NCBI RefSeq assembly: GCF_900104265.1
Contig: NZ_FNJJ01000002.1
Span: 384,344-448,343, forward strand
Length of the DNA: 64,000 nt
Direction of reading: 5' to 3'
Source: Ectopseudomonas guguanensis
GTDB taxonomy: Bacteria > Pseudomonadota > Gammaproteobacteria > Pseudomonadales > Pseudomonadaceae
The translations under genes and the position numbers were made by a program. Below are positions 1 through 8,408 of this stretch, one piece after another (position 1 is the first letter of the stretch; each line of letters begins with the position of its first letter). The notes below the pieces were generated by a model, which saw only the letters and a program-made list of their open reading frames with translations, was not told the origin of the DNA and ran no database searches.

Positions 1-595
1 CGGCTACCAGCTGGTGGGCCGCACCCTGCCGATCTGGAACAAGTACGTGAAGAACGCCCAGTTCGAGAACGGTCAGCCCTGGCTGTTGCGCTTCTTCGAT
101 CAGGTGCGCTTCTACCCGGTCAGCGAGGCCGAGCTGGATGAGTTCCGCGAAGCCTTCCGCGAGGGTCGCGCGCAGATCCGCATCGAGCAAACCGAATTCG
201 ACTTCGCCGCCTACAACCGCTTCATCGCCGACAACGCGGCCGATATCGCAGCCTTCCAGCGCCAGCAGAAAGCCGCCTTCGATGCCGAAGTCGAACTGTG
301 GAAGGACGACGATCCGAGCGCCGCACAAGCGCTGTCCAGTACAAGCCATGACGACGCCGATCTGGATGGCCATCTGGTTGCTGCCGAGATGAGCGGCAGC
401 GTGTGGAAGGTGCTGGTCGAGCCCGGCCAGCACGTGGAAGCCGGCACGCCGCTGCTGGTGGTGGAGGCGATGAAGATGGAGCTGGCGGTGACCGCGCCGG
501 TGGCCGGCACGGTCAAGTCGCTGCGCTGCGCCCCCGGCAAGGCGGTGACGCCGGGCGATGCTCTGCTCCTGCTGACCCCGAGCGAGGCGGCCTGA
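1..595 (+). CDS. Urea (or guanidine) carboxylase, C-terminal part, 5' end outside window
   Basis: The frame is open from base 2, so the gene starts upstream of the window. The visible 197 residues hold the end of the carboxyltransferase region (GYQLVGRTLPIWN, typical of urea carboxylase) and a C-terminal biotinyl carrier domain with the biotinylation motif EAMKMEL. The family carries out ATP- and biotin-dependent carboxylation of urea to allophanate, the first step of urea amidolyase. Some members of this family are now known to be guanidine carboxylases. The residues that would separate the two lie outside the window. The stop is followed one base later by the GntR gene, so the two are probably co-transcribed. 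The following urea importer favours urea or a urea precursor as substrate, by inference. Confidence 0.9.
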   Translation, partial: GYQLVGRTLPIWNKYVKNAQFENGQPWLLRFFDQVRFYPVSEAELDEFREAFREGRAQIRIEQTEFDFAAYNRFIADNAADIAAFQRQQKAAFDAEVELWKDDDPSAAQALSSTSHDDADLDGHLVAAEMSGSVWKVLVEPGQHVEAGTPLLVVEAMKMELAVTAPVAGTVKSLRCAPGKAVTPGDALLLLTPSEAA

Positions 596-596
596 G

Positions 597-1319
597 ATGC
601 AACTGGTCAGCCCCGCCAGGCGTGGCAAGGAGCGCCCGGAGAATCTCGCCGAGCGCATCTATGCCCAGCTCAAGGACGACATCTTCGAGTTCCGCCTGCT
701 GCCGGGCGACCGTTTTTCCGAGGGCGAGATCGCCGAGCGCATGGCCGCCAGCCGCACGCCGGTGCGCCAGGCGCTGTATCGCCTGGAGCGCGAGGGTTAT
801 CTGGAGGTGTATTTCCGCAGCGGCTGGCAGGTCAAGCCGTTCGATTTCGCCCACTTCGAGGAGCTCTACGAGGTGCGCATCGTCCTCGAACTGGAGGCGG
901 TCAAGCGACTGTGTGAGCGCCCCGCTGGCGAGCTGCCGGAGGCCCTGGAACAGCTGCGTCGCACCTGGATGGTGCAACCCGAGGAGCGCCTGCAGGACGG
1001 CCGCGAAGTCTCGCGTCTGGACGAACGTTTTCACTGCCAGCTGGTGGAAGCCGCCGGCAACCGCGAGATGGCCCGCCTGCACGCCGAAGTCAGCGAAAAG
1101 ATCCGAATTATCAGGCGCCTGGACTTCACCCAGGGGCCGCGCGTGGAACTCACCTACGAGGAACACGCCCGCATCCTCGGCGCGATCCTGTCGCGTCGCT
1201 GCGAAGAGGCACAGCTATTGCTCAAGACCCACATAGAGGTCAGCAAGGCGGAAGTGCGCAAGATCACCCTGCACATGCTGCACAGCGCCCGCCAGCGGGC
1301 GCTGCCGGCGCAAGGGTGA
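597..1319 (+). CDS. GntR-family (FCD type) transcriptional regulator
   Basis: A 240-residue protein. Residues about 15-78 form a winged helix-turn-helix (ENLAERIYAQLKDDIF, then SRTPVRQALYRLEREGYL, the classic GntR recognition region). Residues about 85-220 fit an all-helical FCD ligand-binding domain (EELYEVRIVLELEAVKRL). The ATG lies one base after the carboxylase stop, with the ribosome site inside the carboxylase 3' end, so it is coupled to that gene. By position it probably senses a metabolite of the urea or guanidine pathway and controls the carboxylase operon, perhaps also the downstream urt genes. The ligand cannot be told from sequence. Confidence 0.9.
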   Translation: MQLVSPARRGKERPENLAERIYAQLKDDIFEFRLLPGDRFSEGEIAERMAASRTPVRQALYRLEREGYLEVYFRSGWQVKPFDFAHFEELYEVRIVLELEAVKRLCERPAGELPEALEQLRRTWMVQPEERLQDGREVSRLDERFHCQLVEAAGNREMARLHAEVSEKIRIIRRLDFTQGPRVELTYEEHARILGAILSRRCEEAQLLLKTHIEVSKAEVRKITLHMLHSARQRALPAQG

Positions 1320-1393
1320 CGGTATGACCTTTGAATCACTGCCAAACAATAAAGAGCTGTCCACTTACTCAAGATGAGAATGGAGATCGCACC

Positions 1394-2659
1394 ATGCAAC
1401 GTCGCAGCCTGATCAAGGCCTTTACCCTTTCCGCTTCCATCGCCGCCATGGGCCTGAGCTGGTCCATCCAGGCCGCCGAGACCATCAAGGTCGGCATCCT
1501 GCACTCGCTGTCCGGCACCATGGCCATTTCCGAAACCTCGCTCAAAGACATGGCGTTGATGACCATCGAGGAGATCAACGCCAAGGGCGGCGTGCTCGGC
1601 AAGCAGCTGGAGCCAGTGGTTGTCGACCCGGCCTCCAACTGGCCGCTGTTCGCAGAAAAAGGCCGCCAGCTGCTGACCCAGGACAAGGTCGCGGTGACCT
1701 TCGGCTGCTGGACCTCGGTATCGCGCAAATCCGTGCTGCCGGTCTACGAGGAACTCAACGGCCTGCTGTTCTACCCGGTGCAGTACGAAGGCGAAGAGAT
1801 GTCGCCGAACGTGTTCTACACCGGCGCAGCGCCGAACCAGCAGGCCATTCCGGCGGTGGAATACCTGCTCAGCGAAGACGGCGGCGGCGCCAAGCGCTTC
1901 TTCCTGCTCGGCACCGACTACGTCTACCCGCGCACCACCAACAAGATCCTGCGCGCCTTCCTGCACAGCAAGGGCATCGCCGACAAGGACATCGAAGAGG
2001 TCTACACCCCCTTCGGCCACAGCGACTATCAGACCATCGTGGCCAACATCAAGAAGTTCTCCGCTGGCGGCAAGACTGCCGTGGTTTCCACCGTCAACGG
2101 CGACTCCAACGTGCCGTTCTACAAGGAACTGGCCAACCAGGGCCTGGAAGCCACCGAAGTGCCGGTGGTGGCCTTCTCCGTGGGTGAAGAAGAACTGCGC
2201 GGCATCGACACCAAGCCGCTGGTCGGTCACCTGGCGGCCTGGAACTACTTCCAGTCCGTGGAGAACCCGGTCAACGAGAAGTTCGTCGCTGACTGGAAGG
2301 CCTACGCCAAGGCCAAGAAGCTGCCGAACGCCGACACCGTGGTGACCAACGACCCGATGGAAGCCACCTACGTGGGCATCCACATGTGGGCGCAGGCCGT
2401 CGAGAAGGCTGGCACCACCGACGTCGACAAGGTGCGTGAAGCCATGGCCGGCCAGGAGTTCGCCGCGCCGAGTGGCTTCACCCTGAAGATGGACGAGAAG
2501 AACCACCACCTGCACAAGCCGGTGATGATCGGCGAAATCCAGGAAGACGGTCAGTTCTCCGTGGTCTGGGAAACCGAAGGCCCCATCCGCGCCCAGCCGT
2601 GGAGCCCCTTCATCGAAGGCAACGACAAGAAAGCCGATACCCCGGTGAAGTCGAACTAA
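1394..2659 (+). CDS. urtA: Urea ABC transporter, substrate-binding protein UrtA
   Basis: A periplasmic high-affinity urea receptor of the branched-chain amino acid (Peripla_BP_5) type, 421 residues. I chose the ATG at 1394 because it has GGAG eight to twelve bases upstream and begins a signal peptide. A TTG at 1331 in frame would add 21 non-conserved residues. The N-terminus QRRSLIKAF followed by a hydrophobic stretch and QAAE looks like a twin-arginine-type signal. The mature start ETIKVGILHSLSGTMAIS is characteristic of UrtA, as is FGCWTSVSRKSVLPV. It is first of five urt genes. A long palindrome and a REP pair follow it before urtB and may help make it more abundant than the membrane components. 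Confidence 0.96.
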   Translation: MQRRSLIKAFTLSASIAAMGLSWSIQAAETIKVGILHSLSGTMAISETSLKDMALMTIEEINAKGGVLGKQLEPVVVDPASNWPLFAEKGRQLLTQDKVAVTFGCWTSVSRKSVLPVYEELNGLLFYPVQYEGEEMSPNVFYTGAAPNQQAIPAVEYLLSEDGGGAKRFFLLGTDYVYPRTTNKILRAFLHSKGIADKDIEEVYTPFGHSDYQTIVANIKKFSAGGKTAVVSTVNGDSNVPFYKELANQGLEATEVPVVAFSVGEEELRGIDTKPLVGHLAAWNYFQSVENPVNEKFVADWKAYAKAKKLPNADTVVTNDPMEATYVGIHMWAQAVEKAGTTDVDKVREAMAGQEFAAPSGFTLKMDEKNHHLHKPVMIGEIQEDGQFSVVWETEGPIRAQPWSPFIEGNDKKADTPVKSN

Positions 2660-2705
2660 GGCAAAAGCCCTCTCCCGCAAGCGGCAACCGCAGTGCCGCT
2701 TGTCT

Positions 2706-2731
2706 CCCCTCTCCCGCTTGCGGGAGAGGGG
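2706..2731. repeat. Perfect 12-bp-stem palindrome (CCCTCTCCC family) between urtA and urtB
   Basis: Twelve paired bases (CCCCTCTCCCGC and its complement) around a two-base loop. Degenerate relatives lie just upstream (2668-2700) and downstream (2731-2741). The same CCCTCTCCC palindrome core occurs at 22540-22563 and in 25510-25678. It has no T tract, so it is more likely a dispersed repeat or mRNA stabiliser than a terminator. Confidence 0.75.
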
Positions 2732-2748
2732 CGGGGGAGAGGGTCGCC

Positions 2749-2798
2749 GTAGCCCGGATGCAATCCGGGAAGCTCGCCCCGGACTTCATCCGGGCTAC
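2749..2798. repeat. REP pair, family C (CCCGGAT...ATCCGGG), between urtA and urtB
   Basis: Two inverted copies of a short palindrome, each with core CCCGGATGNAATCCGGG and outer GTAG/CTAC ends, 50 bp in all. A second pair of the same family lies at 22830-22891. It ends 15 bases before the urtB start. Confidence 0.85.
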
Positions 2799-2813
2799 GC
2801 CAAGGACACCCTT

Positions 2814-4382
2814 ATGCCCACTGCCCTTACCCGAATTCTCCTGAGCCTGCTGCTGTGGCTGCCCCTGGCGGCGCAGGCTGGCGAGGCCGACGATTTCGTC
2901 GCTTCCAACGCCGGCAAGCAGGCCAAGCTGCTGCAGGACTGGGCCGCCGCGCCCAATGCCGAACGCCTGCCACTGCTGCAGGCCCTGCAGCAGGGCCGCG
3001 TCGGCAGCGATGCCGACAAGCGCGCCTTCATCGAACAGAGCGGCACCTGGCAGGCCGCCGATGGCGCAGCCGAAGCCAACGGCACGCCGCGCAAACTGCG
3101 CCTGAACAACCGCCTGCGCGGCCTGCTGGGCGTGGCCATGGCCAGCCATCAGTTGCTCGCTGACGATGCCGCCGCGCGCCTGGCCGCCGCCAAGCAGTTG
3201 CAACGCAATACGCCGCCGGCACTGCTGCCGCTGCTGGAAAGCCGGCTGAGCATCGAGGCCGATGAAACCGTGCGGGACGCCATTACCCTGGCCCTGGCCA
3301 ACCTGCAGCTGGAGGCCAGCGACCCGAGCGTGCGCCTGGCCGCCGTGGAGCGCCTGGGCAAGACCGGCGACCCGCTGGCGCGCACGCGCCTGCAAAGCCT
3401 GCTCGATGGCGAGGAAAGCGATGCCGCCGTGCGCGCCGCCGCCGAGAAAAGCCTGGCCCAGGTGAAGAACAAACTGCTGATCGGCGAACTGCTCGGCCAG
3501 GCCTTCAGTGGCCTGTCGCTGGGTTCGATCCTGCTGCTCGCCGCCCTGGGTCTGGCCATCACCTTCGGCCTGCTCGGGGTGATCAACATGGCCCACGGCG
3601 AGATGCTGATGCTAGGCGCCTACACCACCTACGTGGTGCAGCTGAGCTTCCAGCGCCTGGCCCCCGAATACCTCACGCTCTACCCGCTGGCCGCGTTGCC
3701 GATCGCCTTTCTGGTCACTGCCTGCATCGGCATGGCGCTGGAGCGCACGGTGATCCGTCATCTCTACGGCCGCCCGCTGGAAACCCTGCTGGCCACCTGG
3801 GGCATCAGCCTGATCCTCATTCAACTGGTGCGCGTCACCTTCGGCGCGCAGAACGTCGAAGTGGCCAACCCGGCCTGGCTGTCTGGCGGCGTGCAGGTGC
3901 TGCCCAACCTGGTGCTGCCCTATAACCGCATCGTCATCATCGGCTTCGCCCTGTTCGTCGTAGCCCTGACCTGGCTGTTGCTGAACAAGACGCGCCTCGG
4001 CCTGAACGTGCGCGCGGTGACGCAGAACCGCAACATGGCCGCCTGCTGTGGCGTACCCACCGGACGCGTGGACATGCTCGCCTTCGGCCTCGGTTCGGGC
4101 ATCGCCGGCCTTGGCGGCGTGGCCCTCAGCCAGATCGGCAACGTCGGCCCGGACCTGGGTCAGAGCTACATCATCGACTCCTTCCTGGTGGTGGTGCTGG
4201 GCGGCGTCGGCCAGCTGGCCGGTAGCGTGCTGGCGGCCTTCGGTCTGGGCGTGGTGAACAAGTTTCTCGAACCGCAGATCGGCGCGGTACTGGGCAAGAT
4301 TCTCATCCTCGCGCTGATCATTCTGTTTATCCAGAAACGCCCGCAGGGTCTGTTCGCACTGAAAGGAAGGGTGATCGACTGA
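2814..4382 (+). CDS. urtB: Urea ABC transporter, permease UrtB
   Basis: A 522-residue inner-membrane subunit. The ATG at 2814 starts a cleavable-looking signal (LSLLLWLPLAAQAGEA). Frames extending further upstream would translate REP DNA and are rejected. Residues about 20-220 are a soluble, probably periplasmic, alanine-rich helical segment with HEAT-like character, a known UrtB extension. Residues about 225-522 form a LivH-type permease with about eight membrane helices, including GVINMAHGEMLMLGAY and the GLGSGIAGLGGVALSQIGNV loop. Its stop is repeated 124 bp downstream, flanking a REP pair that now separates it from urtC. Confidence 0.95.
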   Translation: MPTALTRILLSLLLWLPLAAQAGEADDFVASNAGKQAKLLQDWAAAPNAERLPLLQALQQGRVGSDADKRAFIEQSGTWQAADGAAEANGTPRKLRLNNRLRGLLGVAMASHQLLADDAAARLAAAKQLQRNTPPALLPLLESRLSIEADETVRDAITLALANLQLEASDPSVRLAAVERLGKTGDPLARTRLQSLLDGEESDAAVRAAAEKSLAQVKNKLLIGELLGQAFSGLSLGSILLLAALGLAITFGLLGVINMAHGEMLMLGAYTTYVVQLSFQRLAPEYLTLYPLAALPIAFLVTACIGMALERTVIRHLYGRPLETLLATWGISLILIQLVRVTFGAQNVEVANPAWLSGGVQVLPNLVLPYNRIVIIGFALFVVALTWLLLNKTRLGLNVRAVTQNRNMAACCGVPTGRVDMLAFGLGSGIAGLGGVALSQIGNVGPDLGQSYIIDSFLVVVLGGVGQLAGSVLAAFGLGVVNKFLEPQIGAVLGKILILALIILFIQKRPQGLFALKGRVID

Positions 4383-4509
4383 TGACCAGTGACCCTTATT
4401 GCGCCATCGCGCGTAGGGCGGGTGAAACCCGCCAGACAGACCGAACCATCACTGCAGCGGCGGGTTGCACCCGCCCTACGGACTTGAAGGACGAGTGATC
4501 GACTGATGA
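4371..4509. repeat. 15-bp direct repeat bracketing a REP-pair insertion between urtB and urtC
   Basis: GTGATCGACTGATGA is present at 4371-4385 (the urtB stop) and again at 4495-4509 (just before and into urtC). Similarity extends imperfectly about 7 bp further left (AAGGA-type bases). The unit length is 124 bp. This looks like a duplicated gene junction produced when the intervening element arrived. Confidence 0.85.
4413..4479. repeat. REP pair (REPIN-like), family A, between urtB and urtC
   Basis: Two inverted palindromes, 4413-4433 and 4459-4479, with GTAG/CTAC ends facing outward and GGCGGGTNNNACCCGCC-like cores, separated by 25 bp. The core is the same as that of the palindromes flanking the RAYT gene at 11.4-12.0 kb. 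Confidence 0.88.
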
Positions 4510-5594
4510 ATGCACTCAATCAAACGCTGCTGGCCCGCGCCAGCGCCAAGCTTGGCCCGCAGGTTTCGCTGGCCATCGGCCTGCTGGCGCTGGCCGTGCT
4601 GCTCGCCATGCCGCTGCTGCACCTGCTGCCGTCCGACCATGCCCTGCACGTCTCGGCCTACGCCCTGACGCTGGTGGGCAAGATCCTCTGCTACGCCATC
4701 GTCGCCCTGGCGCTGGACCTGGTCTGGGGCTACGCCGGCATGCTGTCGCTGGGCCACGGCCTGTTCTTCGCCCTTGGCGGTTACGCCATGGGCATGTACC
4801 TGATGCGCCAGTCGGCGGGCGACGGGCTGCCGGCCTTTATGAGCTTCCTGGCCTGGAGCGAGCTGCCCTGGTACTGGTACGGCACCTCCAGCTTCCTCTG
4901 GGCGCTGTGCCTGGTGGTGCTGGCGCCCGGCCTGCTGGCCCTGGTGTTCGGTTTCTTCGCCTTCCGCTCGCGGATCAAGGGCGTGTACTTCTCGATCATG
5001 ACCCAGGCGCTGACCTTCGCCGGCATGCTGCTGTTCTTCCGCAACGAAACCGGCTTCGGCGGCAACAACGGCTTTACCGGCTTCACCCGCATCCTCGGCT
5101 TCGACATCACCGCGCAGGCCACCCGCGCCGCGCTGTTCTTCGCCACCGTGGTGCTGCTGGTAGGCAGCCTGTACCTGGGCTTTCGCCTGGCGCGCAGCAA
5201 GTTCGGCCGGGTACTGACCGCCCTGCGTGACGCCGAGAACCGCCTGATGTTCTGCGGCTACGATCCGCGCGGCTACAAGCTGTTCATCTGGGTGCTCTCC
5301 GCGGTGCTGTGCGGCCTGGCCGGCGCGCTGTACGTGCCCCAGGTGGGCATCATCAACCCCAGCGAGATGGCGCCGACCCAGTCCATCGAAGCCGCCGTGT
5401 GGGTCGCCTTGGGCGGTCGCGGCACGCTGATCGGCCCGCTGCTCGGCGCCGGTATCGTCAACGGCATGAAGAGCTGGTTCACCGTGGCCTTCCCCGAGTA
5501 CTGGCTGTTCGCCTTGGGCGCGCTGTTTATCGTCGTCACCCTCTTTCTACCCAAGGGAGTGATCGGCCTGCTGAAGAAGGAGAAGGATCAATGA
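4506..5594 (+). CDS. urtC: Urea ABC transporter, permease UrtC
   Basis: A 362-residue LivM-type inner-membrane permease with about nine to ten hydrophobic helices. Family signatures include DLVWGYAGMLSLGHGLFFAL near residue 72 and the late loop VALGGRGTLIGPLLGAGIVN. The ATG at 4506 is preceded by GAAGGACGAG, apparently a duplicated copy of the sequence that overlaps the urtB end. The last bases overlap the urtD start by four (ATGA), so UrtC and UrtD should be translationally coupled. With UrtB it forms the transmembrane pore. Confidence 0.95.
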   Translation: MNALNQTLLARASAKLGPQVSLAIGLLALAVLLAMPLLHLLPSDHALHVSAYALTLVGKILCYAIVALALDLVWGYAGMLSLGHGLFFALGGYAMGMYLMRQSAGDGLPAFMSFLAWSELPWYWYGTSSFLWALCLVVLAPGLLALVFGFFAFRSRIKGVYFSIMTQALTFAGMLLFFRNETGFGGNNGFTGFTRILGFDITAQATRAALFFATVVLLVGSLYLGFRLARSKFGRVLTALRDAENRLMFCGYDPRGYKLFIWVLSAVLCGLAGALYVPQVGIINPSEMAPTQSIEAAVWVALGGRGTLIGPLLGAGIVNGMKSWFTVAFPEYWLFALGALFIVVTLFLPKGVIGLLKKEKDQ

Positions 5595-6433
5595 GAGCCA
5601 CTCCCCTGCCTGAGACCATGCTAGAAGCCGCCTTCGACCCCACCGGCCTGGCGCTGGATACCGGCAAGAACGTCAGCAAGGGCGTCAACGTCCGCCACGG
5701 CACCATCCTCACTCTGGAAGACATCAACGTCAGCTTCGACGGTTTCCGCGCGCTGACCAACCTGACCCTGTACATCGGCGTCGGCGAGCTGCGCTGCATC
5801 ATCGGCCCCAACGGTGCCGGCAAGACCACCATGATGGACGTGATCACCGGCAAGACCCGCCCCGACAACGGCGTGGCCTACTTCGGCGAGCAGTACGACC
5901 TGACCGCCATGAGTGAGGTGCAGATCGCCCAGGCCGGCATCGGCCGCAAGTTCCAGAAACCCACGGTGTTCGAGGCTCTGACGGTGTTCGAGAACCTGGA
6001 GCTGGCGCAGAAGACCAACAAGTCGGTGTGGGCCAGCCTGCGCGCCAGGCTCAGCGGCGAGCAGAAGGATCGCATCGAGGAAGTGCTGAGCACCATCCGC
6101 CTGGAAGCCTCGCGCCATCGCCCGGCCGGCCTGCTCTCCCACGGCCAGAAGCAGTTCCTCGAAATCGGCATGCTGCTGGTGCAGGAGCCGCACCTGCTGC
6201 TGCTCGACGAGCCGGTGGCGGGCATGACCGACGCCGAAACCGAGTTTACCGCCGAGCTGTTCAAGTCCCTGGCACGCAAGCACTCGCTGATGGTGGTCGA
6301 GCACGACATGGGCTTCGTCGGCTCCATCGCCGACCACGTCACCGTGCTGCACCAGGGCAGCGTGCTGGCCGAAGGCTCGCTGGAACAGGTACAGAACGAC
6401 GAGCGGGTGATCGAGGTTTATCTGGGTCGCTGA
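5591..6433 (+). CDS. urtD: Urea ABC transporter, ATP-binding protein UrtD
   Basis: A 280-residue cytoplasmic ATPase. The ATG at 5591 overlaps the urtC stop in ATGA, with AAGGAG-like bases upstream. The Walker A motif GPNGAGKTT is at residues 72-80. The signature region LLSHGQKQFLEIGMLLV has a SHGQ variant of LSGGQ, usual for LivG/UrtD. Walker B is LLLLDEPVAG, and the switch His is in VVEHDMGFV. The roughly 40-residue leader before the ABC domain (PLPETMLEAAFDPTG) is common in UrtD. It pairs with UrtE. Confidence 0.95.
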   Translation: MRATPLPETMLEAAFDPTGLALDTGKNVSKGVNVRHGTILTLEDINVSFDGFRALTNLTLYIGVGELRCIIGPNGAGKTTMMDVITGKTRPDNGVAYFGEQYDLTAMSEVQIAQAGIGRKFQKPTVFEALTVFENLELAQKTNKSVWASLRARLSGEQKDRIEEVLSTIRLEASRHRPAGLLSHGQKQFLEIGMLLVQEPHLLLLDEPVAGMTDAETEFTAELFKSLARKHSLMVVEHDMGFVGSIADHVTVLHQGSVLAEGSLEQVQNDERVIEVYLGR

Positions 6434-6438
6434 CAGTC

Positions 6439-6503
6439 GGTGCGCACGGCGCACCCTACCCGGCGCGGTGCGCTTCATCCCGTAGGGTGCGCCGCGCGCA
6501 CCG
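6439..6503. repeat. REP pair, family B, between urtD and urtE
   Basis: Two inverted palindromes with core GGTGCGCACGGCGCACC or its GCCGCGCGC variant, at 6439-6459 and 6482-6502. Here the CTAC/GTAG ends face inward, opposite to the pair at 9542-9604. It occupies most of the spacer before urtE. Confidence 0.85.
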
Positions 6504-6522
6504 CATGCTTAAGGACATCGAT

Positions 6523-7221
6523 ATGCTGCAAGTCCAACAACTCCACCAGTATTACGGCGGCAGCCACATCCTTCGTGGCCTGTCGTTCGACGTGAAGGTC
6601 GGCGAGGTCACCTGCCTGCTCGGCCGCAACGGCGTGGGCAAGACCACCCTGCTTAAGTGCCTGATGGGCCTGATCCCGGCCAAGGACGGCCATGTGCAAT
6701 GGGAAGGCAAGGCCATCACCGCCTACAAGCCGCACCAACGCGTACACGCCGGCATCGCCTACGTGCCCCAGGGCCGCGAGATCTTCGGCCGCCTGACGGT
6801 GGAAGAGAACCTGCTGATGGGCCTGTCACGCTTTCCCGGCAGCCAGGCCAAGGAAGTGCCGGCGTTCATCTACGAACTCTTCCCGGTGTTGCGCGAAATG
6901 AAGCATCGCCGTGGCGGCGACCTGTCCGGCGGCCAGCAGCAACAGTTGGCCATCGGCCGCGCGCTGGCCAGCCAGCCGCGCCTGTTGATCCTCGACGAAC
7001 CCACAGAAGGCATCCAGCCCTCGGTGATCAAGGAGATCGGCGCGGTGATCAAGAAGCTCGCCGCCCGTGGCGACATGGCCATCCTGCTGGTGGAGCAGTT
7101 CTACGACTTCGCCGCCGAACTGGCCGACCAGTACCTGGTGATGAGCCGCGGCGAGATCGTCCAGCAGGGCCGTGGTGAGAACATGGAAGCCGAGGGCGTA
7201 CGCGGGCTGGTGGCCATCTAG
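6523..7221 (+). CDS. urtE: Urea ABC transporter, ATP-binding protein UrtE
   Basis: A 232-residue LivF-type ATPase, the usual UrtE length. I prefer the ATG at 6523 (LQVQQLHQYYGGSHIL follows, AAGGAC seven bases upstream). A second ATG at 6505 is in frame but sits inside the REP-adjacent sequence. Walker A GRNGVGKTT is at residues 34-42, signature LSGGQQQQLAIGRAL near 143, and Walker B LLILDEPTEG. It completes the importer with UrtD. A family B palindrome begins right at its stop codon. Confidence 0.95.
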   Translation: MLQVQQLHQYYGGSHILRGLSFDVKVGEVTCLLGRNGVGKTTLLKCLMGLIPAKDGHVQWEGKAITAYKPHQRVHAGIAYVPQGREIFGRLTVEENLLMGLSRFPGSQAKEVPAFIYELFPVLREMKHRRGGDLSGGQQQQLAIGRALASQPRLLILDEPTEGIQPSVIKEIGAVIKKLAARGDMAILLVEQFYDFAAELADQYLVMSRGEIVQQGRGENMEAEGVRGLVAI

Positions 7222-7241
7222 TAGGGTGCGCCATGCGCACC
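7221..7241. repeat. Single REP palindrome, family B, at the end of urtE
   Basis: A copy with GTAG end and core GGTGCGCCATGCGCACC, overlapping the last base of the urtE stop. A degenerate partner in the opposite orientation may lie at 7393-7428 (GGTGCGCACGG ... CACCCTAC). Confidence 0.7.
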
Positions 7242-7336
7242 GCGGCCCTCTCAAGGCATAGAAATCCTCCTGCCGCTCGCAGGCGGGGTTCGCACGGCGG
7301 ACGGTTACCGCGAATGTCTCGCCGCTGATCCGCCTT

Positions 7337-7359
7337 GTGGGAGGGGCTTTAGCCGCGAC
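7337..7359 (+). repeat. Family E repeat (GTGGGAGGGGCTTTAGCCGC type)
   Basis: The sequence is a form of a GTGGGAGGGGCTTTAGCCGCGA element I recognise as common between Pseudomonas genes. An inverted pair of the same family is at 49045-49091. Confidence 0.7.
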
Positions 7360-7458
7360 GCCTCGCTGGAGCGGTGCATGGTCCCGAGCCCTGGTGCGCA
7401 CGGCCTGGGCGGCCCCGCGACACCCTACGTGGGCGTGTGGCCGCATACCGCGTCACAC

Positions 7459-7490
7459 GCACCGAATTGGTTCGAGGCACGCCTCTTGCT
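7459..7490 (+). promoter_or_regulatory. Sigma-54 (RpoN) promoter of the urease operon, with adjacent NtrC-like site
   Basis: GGCACGCCTCTTGCT at 7476-7490 matches the RpoN consensus GGCACG-N4-TTGCW exactly, with the invariant GG (7476-7477) and GC (7488-7489) ten bases apart. Transcription would start near 7501, about 29 bases before the ureD ATG. GCACC-N5-GGTTC at 7459-7473 resembles an NtrC half-palindrome (GCACC-N5-GGTGC), but it is unusually close to the promoter for an activator site. Confidence 0.75.
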
Positions 7491-7529
7491 TGCCCACTCG
7501 GTCAACTATTGTGTGGAACCTGCCCTGCC

Positions 7530-8366
7530 ATGAATCTGCCTGCCGCCCTGTTCACGCCCAGCTGGCCCGCCGAGCTGGAGCTGGCCTACGCGCGCCACGG
7601 TGAACGCACCACACCGGTGCGCAGGCGTCACCTCGGCCCTCTCAGGGTGCAGAAACACCTCTACGCCGAGGGGCCGGAGGTGTGCCAGCACATCATCGTC
7701 CACCCGCCCGGCGGCATCGCCGGTGGCGACCGCCTGGACATCTCTGCCCATGCCGGCGAACGCACCTGGGTGCAGCTCACCAGCCCCGGCGCAGCCAAGT
7801 GGTACCGCGCCGCCGGCGTCGCCCGCCAGGATCTGCGCCTGCGCGTCGAGGCCGGCGCCACGCTGGAATGGCTGCCGCAGGAAACCATCGTCTATGCCGG
7901 CGCCCAGGCCGAACTGCGTACGCAGATCGAGCTGCACGGCGACGCTCGCCTGCTGTACTGGGACATCGTTGCCCTCGGCCGCCCCGCCGCCGACGAGCGC
8001 TTTGCCAGCGGCCACTTTCAGGCCGCGCTGGATGTTCGCCGTGACGGCAGGTTGTTGTGGCACGAGCGCCAGCGCGTGAGCGGCGGCGACGGACTGCTCG
8101 ACTCACCCATCGGCCTGAACGGCCAGCCGGTATTCGCCACCCTGCTGGTCAGTGGCGAGGTGGATAGTGATTTACTCGAGCGCTGCCGCGAACTGAAGAT
8201 CGAAGGCGTACGTGGCGACCTCAGCCAGCTCGCAGGCCTGCTGGTCGCCCGCTGCCTGGCCAGCGAAGCACTCAAGGCCCGTGCCTGGCTGATCGAACTC
8301 TGGCGCCTGCTACGCCCGGCGCTGCTGGGGCGTGAAGCGGTGCCACCCCGAATCTGGAATACCTGA
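7530..8366 (+). CDS. ureD: Urease accessory protein UreD
   Basis: A 278-residue chaperone that binds apo-urease and, with UreF and UreG, delivers nickel and CO2 to the active site. I chose the ATG at 7530 because the protein then begins [18 protein letters not shown], like other UreD proteins, and because the sigma-54 promoter lies just upstream. Starts further upstream would precede the predicted transcript. Family features include [30 protein letters not shown] and the [14 protein letters not shown] motif. First gene of the ureD-ureA-acetyltransferase-ureB-ureC operon. Confidence 0.95.
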   Translation: MNLPAALFTPSWPAELELAYARHGERTTPVRRRHLGPLRVQKHLYAEGPEVCQHIIVHPPGGIAGGDRLDISAHAGERTWVQLTSPGAAKWYRAAGVARQDLRLRVEAGATLEWLPQETIVYAGAQAELRTQIELHGDARLLYWDIVALGRPAADERFASGHFQAALDVRRDGRLLWHERQRVSGGDGLLDSPIGLNGQPVFATLLVSGEVDSDLLERCRELKIEGVRGDLSQLAGLLVARCLASEALKARAWLIELWRLLRPALLGREAVPPRIWNT

Positions 8367-8408
8367 GGCGGAGGCTGCCGGCAGCCACCCCATGAACTGG
8401 AGCGAACG

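Larger units (their letters stand above)
7222..7529. other. Repeat-filled spacer between urtE and ureD
   Basis: This 308-bp stretch has no convincing gene. It holds a family B palindrome (7221-7241), a family E element (7337-7359), a broken family B arm (7393-7428) and the sigma-54 promoter at 7474-7490 that should drive the urease operon. Confidence 0.7.

Noticed and set aside
1331..1393. TTG start adding 21 residues to UrtA
   Set aside because: The ATG at 1394 has a ribosome site and leads straight into the signal peptide.
2706..2731. Terminator after urtA
   Set aside because: The stem is excellent but has no T tract, and the urt genes downstream need transcription through it. It was kept as a repeat.
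2700..2813. Extended UrtB start
   Set aside because: The extension would translate palindromic repeat DNA.
4413..4479. Insertion sequence between urtB and urtC
   Set aside because: It encodes no protein and matches the REP palindromes near the RAYT gene, so it is a REP pair rather than an IS.
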